From the NCBI GenBank assembly GCA_964408085.1, contig CAYOYB010000001.1, positions 124,001 to 188,000 on the forward strand: 64,000 nt of DNA, given 5' to 3'. The notes under the pieces were generated by a model. The model ran no database searches. It was not told the DNA's origin and saw only the letters and a list, made by a program, of their open reading frames with translations. Each line of letters begins with the position of its first letter. Within the stretch, counting starts at the first letter, position 1. Both the position numbers and the translations under genes were made by a program. Positions 33,061 to 41,021 of this stretch are shown here, piece by piece. The stretch comes from CAJLIR01 sp964408085. Lineage in GTDB: Bacteria; Bacillota_I; Bacilli_A; RF39; UBA660.

Positions 33061-34200
33061 TTATAACAATTTTTTTATAAGTTCTTCTATCTTTTCCTTA
33101 GATAATGGTTTTTGAACATATCCATCAAATCCATACCGTTTTATAAATATATTATTGTTATTGCTATCTCCAGTAACTATAATAACTGGTAGATTGAAAC
33201 CTGGCATATTTTTTAATTCTGATATTAACTCTGTCCCATTCATATTTGGCATCTGATTATCTGTAATAATTATATCGTAATCATCATAATTTTTTGATAT
33301 AGCTTCAATACATTCTTCAGCACTAAAAACCATATCAGAATCAACATTAATTGTATTTAAAACCTCTTGATTCATTTTAGCAGTTGGTTTATTATCATCG
33401 ACAATTAATGCCTTATACTTTTTCTTTTTCTTTTTAACTCTTTTAACTGAAAGATTTATTATCATATCACATTGTTTATTATTTTCGAAATGAATATCAT
33501 TAGCAATTCTAAGTAAATTCTGACGAATTATCATAAAGCATGGATCAATTTTAGAATCGATAATTTCGGGGCTTATATCTTCAATATTTAAAAGTGAGCA
33601 TATATTTTCCATCTGTTCTTTTGTATCCCCAAATACTACATTATGGATTCTAATTTCAATAATTGCATTAGATCTAACACTGTTTTTATTACTAACAGAG
33701 ATTTTTATAATATCCTTTCTATTATTTTCAATTAATTTAAGAATTATCAATCTTAGAGCAGATAATAATTTGTTTTTATCACATATATATTGTTCTTCTA
33801 TATCTTTAAAAATTAATTCAATATCCTTCTTTTTGGATATTTCTGAAGAAATATTTTTAATTAGTTTTTCTAATTCTTCTTTCAAATTTACTTTTTCTTC
33901 TATTGCTATAACTTCATCATTTATAATGACATCGATATTATTAAAATCCTGTTTTAATAGATTTAATGTATTTTTATAATCTAAACTATTTGTTTTTTCT
34001 AAATTTTCTAATTGTATGGCTGCATCATTAATAATTTGTTTTATAGCATTTTCCTCAACAAAATTTCTCTTATACATATATTCAAAGTCAGCACTAATCA
34101 AATTTTTCAATTTTGTAATTTTACTAATTTGTCTTTTTGATAATAATAATACTATTACAATTACTATAATACAACCACTACAAAATACTATATACCACAT
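33061..34200 (-). CDS. Membrane-anchored degenerate kinase with C-terminal receiver
   Basis: A 379-residue protein. One N-terminal membrane helix (about 3-21), a coiled-coil region with no convincing phospho-acceptor His box, and a weak ATPase-like region (LRLIILKLIENNRKDIIKIS) lacking clear G-boxes are followed by a complete receiver domain from about residue 262 (ALIVDDNKPTAKM, phospho-acceptor Asp in IIITDNQMPNMNG, Lys in YVQKPLS). It looks like a hybrid kinase that has lost catalysis and kept the receiver. It shares an operon with the 190-aa gene at 34215. Confidence 0.7.
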   Translation of the reverse strand: MWYIVFCSGCIIVIVIVLLLSKRQISKITKLKNLISADFEYMYKRNFVEENAIKQIINDAAIQLENLEKTNSLDYKNTLNLLKQDFNNIDVIINDEVIAIEEKVNLKEELEKLIKNISSEISKKKDIELIFKDIEEQYICDKNKLLSALRLIILKLIENNRKDIIKISVSNKNSVRSNAIIEIRIHNVVFGDTKEQMENICSLLNIEDISPEIIDSKIDPCFMIIRQNLLRIANDIHFENNKQCDMIINLSVKRVKKKKKKYKALIVDDNKPTAKMNQEVLNTINVDSDMVFSAEECIEAISKNYDDYDIIITDNQMPNMNGTELISELKNMPGFNLPVIIVTGDSNNNNIFIKRYGFDGYVQKPLSKEKIEELIKKLL

Positions 34201-34214
34201 TTTTTCCCTCTTTC

Positions 34215-34787
34215 CTATTTATTTTTTATGATATTATTTTCTTTTATAATTAAAGGATTTACTTGCTCTATTACATATCCAAAATTTTCTATTGCATCTT
34301 GTAAGCATAAAACTAACGCCTTTGCATCTACACTATCATGATGATCTGGATATAAAATAGGCATACTATGAGATAAAATTTCAGGTAATCCTAAATTTTT
34401 AATTTCATTTGTTTTATTCATTTCTATTAATAGCAATGCAAATTTAGTTGCTGCTATCTTGGGATTTTTACTTTGCCTTTTATTTAAACAATAAGAAACA
34501 TAATTAGAAATATGTCTTAATTCACATTCTTCCTGTGTTACAAATACATATTCGTTAAGTGGATCAATTCTTAAATTATCTGGTTTATAAAATAAAACAT
34601 AAGAAATAATATCTATTACATAATATTGATATTCCTGTTTCAAATATTTTCTTACTATCTCCTCAAAAGACATATTAAATTTTACTTTTTTACTATATTC
34701 TTTTAAAAGAATTTCTGATATCCTCCTAGCTTCAGTTTTTAAATCATTATTAAAACTAGAGAATAAAGTTGATTTTATCTTTACCAC
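34215..34787 (-). CDS. Hypothetical protein, 190 aa
   Basis: A soluble, mostly helical protein (RISEILLKEYSKKVKFNMSF, DPLNEYVFVTQEECELRHIS, HDSVDAKALVLCLQDAIENF). Not recognised. The start is uncertain: GTG 34787 lies within the GAGGTGG site. It is the first gene of a two-gene operon with the kinase-receiver protein, 14 bases apart, so it may be a signalling partner. Confidence 0.55.
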   Translation of the reverse strand: MVKIKSTLFSSFNNDLKTEARRISEILLKEYSKKVKFNMSFEEIVRKYLKQEYQYYVIDIISYVLFYKPDNLRIDPLNEYVFVTQEECELRHISNYVSYCLNKRQSKNPKIAATKFALLLIEMNKTNEIKNLGLPEILSHSMPILYPDHHDSVDAKALVLCLQDAIENFGYVIEQVNPLIIKENNIIKNK

Positions 34788-34965
34788 CTCATTACTAATA
34801 TTTTATTGCAACGATATAAAAATTTATAAACATTATTTACTTCAGATTCCTTTTATTATCCGTTGTTAAAGTCGTATCTCGTTGTGACGTTCATTGTATA
34901 TAATAGCCATATACTGTAAATTATTAATAGTAGAACTAGTTAAAATGCTAAGGGGGGTGAGCCAA

Positions 34966-35277
34966 ATGTCAACTATTGATATATTCTCGCAAAATTTAAG
35001 ATATTACAGATTAGAATATAATAACAACGGAAAAATTACTAACGTAGATGACATAGGGCTTTCACAAGAAAAATTAGCAGAATTAACCGATTTTACGACG
35101 CATTACATTAGTGATTTAGAACGTGGAAGATATGGTGCTACATTTGAAACCTTAGACACCCTATCCGAAATATTACAAATTCCAGTATACAAGTTTTTCA
35201 TTCAAAATCCTAAGGCAATAGGACTTCCTGAAAGACTAGATATTTATAGGAAAATGAAACGAAATAAATCACATTAA
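34966..35277 (+). CDS. XRE-family transcriptional regulator, 103 aa
   Basis: A 103-residue DNA-binding protein with helix-turn-helix LSQEKLAELTDFTTHYISDL (about residues 30-50) and ERGRYGATFETLDTLSEIL. ATG 34966 follows GGGGGGTGAG, and the extended frame to 34894 is ignored. It is divergent from the kinase-receiver operon. A TATAAT at 34899-34904 is preceded by CGTTGTGACGTTC, which resembles the promoter at 40838 (CGTTGACGTTC), so the two promoters may share a regulator. Confidence 0.78.
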   Translation: MSTIDIFSQNLRYYRLEYNNNGKITNVDDIGLSQEKLAELTDFTTHYISDLERGRYGATFETLDTLSEILQIPVYKFFIQNPKAIGLPERLDIYRKMKRNKSH

Positions 35278-35299
35278 ATTATCAAATAATTCTCAAAAG

Positions 35300-35351
35300 A
35301 AAAGTAGTTAATCAGATCTCGCCAAAGATAATTTAATTACTTTTTTTTTTA
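35300..35351. terminator. Imperfect terminator between convergent genes
   Basis: AAAGTA-G-TTAA pairs with TTAA-T-TACTTT across a long loop, followed by nine T. It may serve both the XRE gene and the convergent minus-strand gene. Confidence 0.45.
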
Positions 35352-35789
35352 GAACTCAAATTTATTTTTTATTTCTAGTACATCATGCAAGTTATTACGC
35401 TTATAAAAATAAATTATACATCCTATGTTTTCTCCTCTATATATGCGTTTTGCTTTAATTGCTTTATAGAAATATACACCTCTAATACGCTTATGGTTAA
35501 TTATTTCGAGAAAAACGGAACATGACTCACTAAGATGTTTATCGTCAACTATTTTTTTTAAATTATCGGATATATTAAAATTTAAATATGGCTTTACCCT
35601 TGTACCACAGGCAAAGATAATTTTTTCTTTATTGGTAATAATACACTCGATTTTTTTACTTGTTAAGTATTTAGAAAATCTCTTAACAATTTCATCATCT
35701 GAAATTAGATTTGCCTTTAAATCTTTTTTTATTGTTGCAACTAATTTTTTTGCATCAGCTTTGCTAAATGCAATTTTTTTAATTTTCAT
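35349..35789 (-). CDS. Hypothetical protein, 146 aa
   Basis: A basic, soluble protein (MKIKKIAFSKADAKKLVATI, ISDDEIVKRFSKYLTSKKIE, HKRIRGVYFYKAIKAKRIYR). Not recognised. ATG 35789 overlaps the TGA of a 13-codon leader ORF with a strong ribosome site; alternatively translation starts at TTG 35804. It is divergent from a small XRE gene, a layout often seen in toxin-antitoxin or regulator-effector pairs. Confidence 0.55.
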   Translation of the reverse strand: MKIKKIAFSKADAKKLVATIKKDLKANLISDDEIVKRFSKYLTSKKIECIITNKEKIIFACGTRVKPYLNFNISDNLKKIVDDKHLSESCSVFLEIINHKRIRGVYFYKAIKAKRIYRGENIGCIIYFYKRNNLHDVLEIKNKFEF

Positions 35790-35827
35790 TTTTTTATCTT
35801 GCAAATGTTACAACTAATACCTTTCAC
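35786..35827 (-). CDS. Possible 13-aa coupled leader peptide
   Basis: GTG 35827, 5 bases after AAAGGAGG, encodes MKGISCNICKIKK and a TGA that overlaps the ATG of the 146-aa gene. No other good ribosome site exists for that gene, so its translation probably depends on reading this short ORF. Confidence 0.45.
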   Translation of the reverse strand: MKGISCNICKIKK

Positions 35828-35909
35828 TTTTTCCTCCTTTCATTCGTAATCGATACTGCATGACTACTTTATAAGTATAACACATTTTTTCATTATTTCG
35901 TAGCATAAT

Positions 35910-35928
35910 TGCTAGTTTTGCCCTAGCA
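35910..35928. promoter_or_regulatory. Inverted repeat between divergent genes
   Basis: TGCTAG, TTTTGCC, CTAGCA lies between the start of the 146-aa gene (minus) and the XRE gene at 35974 (plus). It is a candidate operator for the adjacent XRE protein. Confidence 0.45.
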
Positions 35929-35973
35929 GTATTTATTTATCAATTTTTATACAATATTTATAGGAGGTATAAA

Positions 35974-36240
35974 ATGCGAGATATATACGAATTATTTGAT
36001 TTAATTGGTCAAAATATGAAATCGATAAGATTAGACTTAATAAAAAAATCCCAAGAAAAAGTTGCTGATGATATTGATATGAGTAGAGGATTTTTATCTC
36101 AAATCGAAAGCCCAAATGTTCAGACTGGAGTTTCTCTTGATACCTTATTCATTCTCTCACAAAAATATAATTTTGATATTAGAGAGTTTTTTTATGGGTA
36201 TGAAAAATTGCTAGTTCAAGATAAGAAAAAAGATGATTAA
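35974..36240 (+). CDS. XRE-family transcriptional regulator, 88 aa
   Basis: An 88-residue regulator with helix-turn-helix KSQEKVADDIDMSRGFLSQI (about residues 27-46) and a short helical tail ending DKKKDD. A strong TAGGAGG site precedes ATG 35974. It is followed by a terminator and then the secreted-protein/ABC cluster, which it may regulate. It is divergent from the 146-aa gene, with an inverted repeat between them. Confidence 0.8.
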   Translation: MRDIYELFDLIGQNMKSIRLDLIKKSQEKVADDIDMSRGFLSQIESPNVQTGVSLDTLFILSQKYNFDIREFFYGYEKLLVQDKKKDD

Positions 36241-36250
36241 TCATCTTTTT
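36230..36250 (+). terminator. Intrinsic terminator of the 88-aa XRE gene
   Basis: AGATGA, the loop TTAA and TCATCT are followed by a T run. The stop codon is in the loop. Confidence 0.8.
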
Positions 36251-36388
36251 TCTTATCCTAAACAGTTATAAATCAAATTTTGGGCATTTATTCGCATCTT
36301 TTGTCGAATCATAGTAGATTATTTAATGCTTTTATGATAAAATAACATTAGCTTGGTAAATATTGTTAGGCAGTATTTTACAATATAT

Positions 36389-36417
36389 CAAGCAATATTG
36401 TGTAAGAGCATTGCTTG
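36389..36417 (+). promoter_or_regulatory. Hairpin before the small secreted protein gene
   Basis: CAAGCAAT and ATTGCTTG form an 8-bp stem that ends one base before the ribosome site AGGGAG. The loop-side sequence TAAGAGCATTGCT (36403-36415) is also complementary to the 3' untranslated region at 36863-36875. Confidence 0.55.
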
Positions 36418-36431
36418 AAGGGAGAAATAAA

Positions 36432-36848
36432 ATGAAGAAAGTAAAATATTTCCTAGCACTATTTTGTGCAACATTTATAATTGGAGGAACAAATTTAGTG
36501 TCTGCGTATACTACAGCACCTTCACTAAATGGGTTAAAGGCAGATTTTTTAGGAGATCCTCATTATACAAGTAGTTATACAAAAACAACATGGAGTGGTC
36601 AACAAGTTCAAGTTGTAAAGACAACAGGTAACAGAGAAGTTCAATTAGCAGAATTTACAGAAGACAATAAAGCTGTTAGTGGCTATGTTTGGATTGTGTT
36701 TAAGACAGGCGTAACTAAAGATTGGTCAGATTCAGCTTATCAAATTCCAACAGAAGTTTCTGGTTCAAAATATAAAATTGGTGCTAAATTAGCATTACCA
36801 TGGGTTCAAACAAAAGTTGAAACAGGGACTTGGGTTCTAGATTTCTAA
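36432..36848 (+). CDS. Small secreted protein of unknown function, 138 aa
   Basis: ATG 36432 follows AAGGGAG. A signal peptide (MKKVKYFLALFCATFIIGGT, cut near VSA-YT) precedes a mature part of about 113 residues that is rich in Thr, Val, Tyr and Trp, with no cysteine (YTSSYTKTTWSGQQVQVVKT, SGYVWIVFKTGVTKDWSDSA, and a Trp-Val-Leu-Asp-Phe end). Not recognised. Directly after it come three membrane proteins, an ABC ATPase and two small membrane proteins, as in bacteriocin loci where the cluster gives export or immunity. That role is inference. Confidence 0.75.
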   Translation: MKKVKYFLALFCATFIIGGTNLVSAYTTAPSLNGLKADFLGDPHYTSSYTKTTWSGQQVQVVKTTGNREVQLAEFTEDNKAVSGYVWIVFKTGVTKDWSDSAYQIPTEVSGSKYKIGAKLALPWVQTKVETGTWVLDF

Positions 36849-36909
36849 AAATATAAAATAATAGCAATGCTCTTATGCTAATTTGTTTTATATGAATTTT
36901 GGAGGAAAT

Positions 36910-37755
36910 ATGAAGAAGATAATAAATAAAAAAAATATATATTTCTTAACCTCTATATTAATATTTGTAATTATATTATCAATAGTATTTCATTTTTATA
37001 AATATTCAGAAACAGAATGGCTTAAACATTTTGATAATACTTCGGGATTAGATCAAATAAGTAATTTTTCTTTTTGGTGGTACATAGGTACTTATGGATT
37101 AATTGGTACCTTAATATATATATATCCTATAATTTTAGTAGTATTATCTTGTAATAGTTTTTATAAAATATATAGAAGTGGTTTTTTTCAAAATATTATA
37201 TCGAGAGTCGGTTATAAAAAAACTATTATATTAGAGATAATAAAATCTTGGATTTATTCATTAATATTACCATTAACATCTTTTATTTCATTTATTATAT
37301 GTAAATTTTGTTATCCCAATTCAACAATTACAAAATATGTAAATGCAGATGGTTATCCATTTCAACTTGTTAATGATTTTATGGAAAATATGAATCCATA
37401 TTTGTTTATGGTTATATATTTTATATTATTAGTCATATTTGGCATTATAATCATAAACATAGGACTATGCTTTATAAAATTAGTAAAGAAATTTTATTTA
37501 GTAGTATTAGGTTCGTTTATTACATTTATTTTTATAGAAAATGTTAATAATTTGTTATTAGCCCCTTTAGTAGCTAATATAACAGGAATAGAAAAGATGA
37601 TGAATGGTTTTTCTCTATATAATATATATTATTTAAATTCATGTCCTAGTTTTATTTGGGAAATAATATTTAGTATAGTTTTGTTGATTGTTTCATCAAT
37701 AGTTGTAGTAAAATTGTATTCTAAAAAAGAACAGGTGATTTTGGATTATGAATAG
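36910..37755 (+). CDS. ABC-type cluster membrane protein 1
   Basis: A 281-residue polytopic membrane protein with about six to seven hydrophobic segments (for example IYFLTSILIFVIILSIVFHF and YLFMVIYFILLVIFGIIII). ATG 36910 follows GGAGGAA; the open frame starts at 36883. No ATPase motifs are present. It overlaps the next gene by eight bases. It is probably an ABC-2-like permease subunit working with the ATPase at 39190. Confidence 0.7.
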   Translation: MKKIINKKNIYFLTSILIFVIILSIVFHFYKYSETEWLKHFDNTSGLDQISNFSFWWYIGTYGLIGTLIYIYPIILVVLSCNSFYKIYRSGFFQNIISRVGYKKTIILEIIKSWIYSLILPLTSFISFIICKFCYPNSTITKYVNADGYPFQLVNDFMENMNPYLFMVIYFILLVIFGIIIINIGLCFIKLVKKFYLVVLGSFITFIFIENVNNLLLAPLVANITGIEKMMNGFSLYNIYYLNSCPSFIWEIIFSIVLLIVSSIVVVKLYSKKEQVILDYE

Positions 37756-38479
37756 CAAACAGATTGTTAAAAATATATTAAAAGATTACTATAATACATT
37801 TGCATTTAAGTTTTTAATTATATATATTATATTTGGTATTTTGGTTTTTTCATTTTCTAATACTGAATTATCGTATATAAATATGATTTATTATGTCATG
37901 GGGCATCCATATTTAATTGCTTTTTTTCTAACACCAGTTTCTATATTTGCTACATTTCAAATATTAAATAGTGCTAGTGAAAATAAAAATATACTTATAA
38001 GATTCAAAAATAGGAAACAGTTATTACAATTTCAATTAAACTTAATATTGAAAAATGTAATATTTATATTTGCTACTTTTTTATTTATTACTATATTATT
38101 TGCAAATCTTTTTTCAGATAGAAATCATTTTATATTACAAGATCCCTATTATCCAGAAATAAATAATGTAATAGGATTAATATTTTTATTAATAAAGTTA
38201 TTAATTTTTGTTCTTTCTATAACTATTATTAATATGTCTATTATAAAGATTACTAAACAAAAAAAGATTTTAATAATTAATCTTCTAACATTAATTTCTT
38301 TTTTAGGGTATATTCCAGAACAAATTTCTATCTTATTTCCTGCACATTATATAGGGTATTCATATCATTTCACTACATTTATTTCCAATATAATTTTTTC
38401 TAGTATATATTTATTAAGTGTATTAATTATAGCATGTATATATTATAAATATAAGTGTATACAAAAGGAGTATAAATAG
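37748..38479 (+). CDS. ABC-type cluster membrane protein 2
   Basis: A 243-residue protein with six hydrophobic segments (FKFLIIYIIFGILVFSF, MGHPYLIAFFLTPVSIFATF, VIFIFATFLFITILFANLF). Similar layout to the proteins before and after it, but the sequences are not close. It overlaps the first membrane gene and ends one base before the third. Probably a permease subunit. Confidence 0.7.
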   Translation: MNSKQIVKNILKDYYNTFAFKFLIIYIIFGILVFSFSNTELSYINMIYYVMGHPYLIAFFLTPVSIFATFQILNSASENKNILIRFKNRKQLLQFQLNLILKNVIFIFATFLFITILFANLFSDRNHFILQDPYYPEINNVIGLIFLLIKLLIFVLSITIINMSIIKITKQKKILIINLLTLISFLGYIPEQISILFPAHYIGYSYHFTTFISNIIFSSIYLLSVLIIACIYYKYKCIQKEYK

Positions 38480-38480
38480 A

Positions 38481-39188
38481 ATGTGTAAATTCTTGTTGAT
38501 TAATGATATTAAATCAATTATTGATAAGAAAAAATATTTATTTATATATCTGTTATCAATAATATTATATCCAATATTTATTAAATTTGTCTTAGACTAT
38601 GATTTTCGTGAAAGTAATATTATAGAAATATTTTATCAAAATGTTGGTGGAACAACACAAATGAATTCTTTAATAGAATATAGTCAATTGATACTAAATG
38701 TAGGTTTTATTGTATATGTGACAGTTTATTTATTTAATTTAAATATTGATTATGGCAAAGAAATAGTTTTTTTAAGAATACCTTATCAAAAATGGTTAGA
38801 TTATAAATTATTATCAGAAACATTAATTGTTACAATTATTTCCATTATTGAGTTTTTGGTTTTGATTTTGTTATATTCTTTATTTGGAACTTATTTTAGT
38901 ATTATAAAAATATTTTCAATAATAATTAATAGTATAATTTCAAATATTATTTTAATGTTAATCACAATTGGTTTATTTCAAGTTTCAAAAAAGTATTTTG
39001 CAATTATTCTTTCGTTAATTTATTTGATTACCATTATATTGTCCACTAGTTCAACATTTGAATTTTTATCAAATATAATTTTTAGTTCATTTTATAAAGG
39101 TTATGAAATAATATATTTAATCATATTATACATTATAATTTACAAAATTAGCATATTTAATATATATAAAATTTTTAGGAGGAAATAA
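38481..39188 (+). CDS. ABC-type cluster membrane protein 3
   Basis: A 235-residue protein with six hydrophobic segments (LFIYLLSIILYPIFIKFVLD, LILNVGFIVYVTVYLF, IEFLVLILLYSLFGTYFSII). ATG 38481 follows AAAGGAG. It is placed one base before the ATPase gene. The three permease-like proteins suggest a transporter of ABC-2 type with an unusual number of membrane subunits. Confidence 0.7.
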   Translation: MCKFLLINDIKSIIDKKKYLFIYLLSIILYPIFIKFVLDYDFRESNIIEIFYQNVGGTTQMNSLIEYSQLILNVGFIVYVTVYLFNLNIDYGKEIVFLRIPYQKWLDYKLLSETLIVTIISIIEFLVLILLYSLFGTYFSIIKIFSIIINSIISNIILMLITIGLFQVSKKYFAIILSLIYLITIILSTSSTFEFLSNIIFSSFYKGYEIIYLIILYIIIYKISIFNIYKIFRRK

Positions 39189-39189
39189 A

Positions 39190-39819
39190 ATGTTAAAGTT
39201 AATAAATTTAAGCAAAAATATAGAAGGTAATTTAATATTGAAAAATATTAATTTAGAATTAAGAAAAGGAAAAATATATGGAATTATAGGAAGAAATGGT
39301 AGTGGAAAAACCATGCTTCTTAACACAATTTGTGGATTTATCAAGCCAACAGAGGGTAAAGTTTTATATAATGAAACCAATATATATGAAGAAAAAAATT
39401 TTTTATCAGAAGCAAGAGCATTAATTGAGAAACCTAAGTTTATTACAAATTTGAGTGGATATGAAAATTTAGAATTATTAGCTGGTATTAATAATACTAT
39501 AGGTAAAGAAGAAATTTTGCAAACGTTAAAAGATGTTGACCTTTTTGAAGAAAAAGATAAGAAATATCATAAATATTCATTAGGAATGAAACAAAAATTA
39601 GGAATTGCTCAAGTATTAATGGAAAATCCTTCTATAATGATATTTGATGAACCATTTAATGGTTTAGATCAAAAAAGTGCCGAAAAAATCAGAAAAAAAA
39701 TAATTCAAATGAAAAAAGATAAAATTATTATTATTGCAACTCATATTAAGGAGGATATAGAAGAGTTATGTGACATTGTTTATACAATGGATTCTGGCTC
39801 TTTAACAATGAATGAATGA
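39190..39819 (+). CDS. ABC transporter ATP-binding protein
   Basis: A 209-residue ABC ATPase. Walker A is GRNGSGKT (residues 34-41), the signature is YSLGMKQKLGIAQVL, Walker B is SIMIFDEPFNGLD and the switch His is in IIATHIKED. It energises the membrane proteins around it. In bacteriocin systems such ATPases act in self-immunity or export. An AGGAGG site overlaps the end of the upstream gene and the gene overlaps the next by eight bases. Confidence 0.92.
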   Translation: MLKLINLSKNIEGNLILKNINLELRKGKIYGIIGRNGSGKTMLLNTICGFIKPTEGKVLYNETNIYEEKNFLSEARALIEKPKFITNLSGYENLELLAGINNTIGKEEILQTLKDVDLFEEKDKKYHKYSLGMKQKLGIAQVLMENPSIMIFDEPFNGLDQKSAEKIRKKIIQMKKDKIIIIATHIKEDIEELCDIVYTMDSGSLTMNE

Positions 39820-40393
39820 TGTGTTTTTGCCCAACCTTATTAAAACGATAAAAATAACTTTGATTAGTTCAATAATATTCTTTTTATTTATATATATTTT
39901 TTTGATAAAATTTTATAGTAGTTATGACAAAAATATTTTTCAAATAAAATTTAATGATATAGATATGAATTGTTATTATTCAGAACAATATAATAATATG
40001 TTTATAGTTAGTGCATCTTCATCTGGATACAATTCTGTTGAAAAAAATGTAAATGAAGTCGAATTAAAAGATGATATGTCTTTAGTAATTGATGAATATG
40101 AAGTATATTATAAGAATAATTATAAAAAAAATAATAATTTTAATTGGTTTTTTGATGCTAATTTAATTTATAATAAAACAAATAATAATGTTATTAATAT
40201 AAAAATTTATAGAATGAATAAAAAAATCTATGATGGTACTTTATTAGATAATTATAATGAAATTATAGATGAACCAGGTAGATATTATTTCCATATATAT
40301 AATAAAAGAAAAATCAATATATTGTCATCTGTCAACACCCATATTAGTTTTAATGTAATTATAGGTGGAGGAAACTATGAAGAAAAAAATTAA
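39812..40393 (+). CDS. Hypothetical single-pass membrane protein, 193 aa
   Basis: An N-terminal membrane helix (ITLISSIIFFLFIYIFLIKF, about 15-34) anchors an Asn/Tyr-rich extracellular part (YNSVEKNVNEVELKDDMSLV, NIKIYRMNKKIYDGTLLDNY). Not recognised. It is coupled to the ABC ATPase by an eight-base overlap and to the next gene by a 17-base overlap. It may be a substrate-binding or immunity component of the transporter. Confidence 0.6.
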   Translation: MNDVFLPNLIKTIKITLISSIIFFLFIYIFLIKFYSSYDKNIFQIKFNDIDMNCYYSEQYNNMFIVSASSSGYNSVEKNVNEVELKDDMSLVIDEYEVYYKNNYKKNNNFNWFFDANLIYNKTNNNVINIKIYRMNKKIYDGTLLDNYNEIIDEPGRYYFHIYNKRKINILSSVNTHISFNVIIGGGNYEEKN

Positions 40394-40769
40394 AAATAAT
40401 ATTAATAAATTTTTATCTTATTACATAATAGGCATAATGCTTTTTTTACTAATATGTGTAGTTTCAATAAAATTGATAAATGATTATAATTCATATAAAA
40501 TATCTGAAAATGACTTTACTATTTATGATAGTTATATAAAAGATGCCTATAATATTAATCCTAATTTATTTAAATTTGATGAAAATAATATTGCAATAGT
40601 AAAAATGGATGAATTACTTACAGTTACTAATGGCATTGATACTATATATTTTGGAGTTATTCCTATAGACAGAAATCAAAATCAATGTGTTGGGTATTTT
40701 GTCATAAGGAAGGTAATGGACGAAATAGAAATAGATAGTTCACACCTTTGTGATATGATTGATTATTAA
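40377..40769 (+). CDS. Hypothetical single-pass membrane protein, 130 aa
   Basis: ATG 40377 follows GGTGGAGG. An N-terminal membrane helix (YYIIGIMLFLLICVVSIKL) is followed by a small extracellular domain (IDTIYFGVIPIDRNQNQCVG). Not recognised. Last gene of the transporter cluster. Two cysteines lie in the outer part. Confidence 0.6.
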   Translation: MKKKIKNNINKFLSYYIIGIMLFLLICVVSIKLINDYNSYKISENDFTIYDSYIKDAYNINPNLFKFDENNIAIVKMDELLTVTNGIDTIYFGVIPIDRNQNQCVGYFVIRKVMDEIEIDSSHLCDMIDY

Positions 40770-40837
40770 AAGTGAAATTATAATATCTTTTGCATAATCA
40801 TAACAAATAAAAAATTTAAAAAATTTAAACCGTTCCG

Positions 40838-40866
40838 TTGACGTTCCTAAAAAAATGTGCTATTAT
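40838..40866 (+). promoter_or_regulatory. Strong promoter of the transfer module
   Basis: TTGACG and TATTAT are separated by exactly 17 bases. It probably drives the operon from 41022 rightward. Confidence 0.75.
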
Positions 40867-40898
40867 GGTAATATAGGGAAAATGTAAAAAGGAGTAGA

Positions 40899-40925
40899 TA
40901 GGTATATTTTTATACCTGTTTTTTT
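40899..40925 (+). terminator. Terminator hairpin in the transfer-operon leader
   Basis: AGGTATA, TTTT, TATACCT and a T run start about 30 bases after the predicted transcript start. GAAAATGT (40878-40885) and ACATTTTC (40930-40937) flank it and can pair, which suggests alternative folding. Confidence 0.65.
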
Positions 40926-40969
40926 ATACACATTTTCTCTTTTTTTTGTTGAAAAGAAAGGGGATGATA

Positions 40970-40996
40970 ATGATTTGCTGTTTTTTTAATTTGTAG
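40970..40996 (+). CDS. Possible 8-aa leader peptide
   Basis: ATG 40970 follows AAGGGGATG and encodes MICCFFNL before TAG, 25 bases before the next gene. Placed after the leader terminator, it could couple translation to control of the operon. Confidence 0.35.
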   Translation: MICCFFNL

Positions 40997-41021
40997 TACC
41001 AATAATTGAAAGGAGAATATT

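Noticed and set aside
36432..36848. Lactococcin 972 or lantibiotic assignment for the small secreted protein
   Set aside because: It has a signal peptide and is followed by a transporter, but the motifs of those families (including cysteines or a double-glycine leader) are absent, so only unknown secreted protein is claimed.
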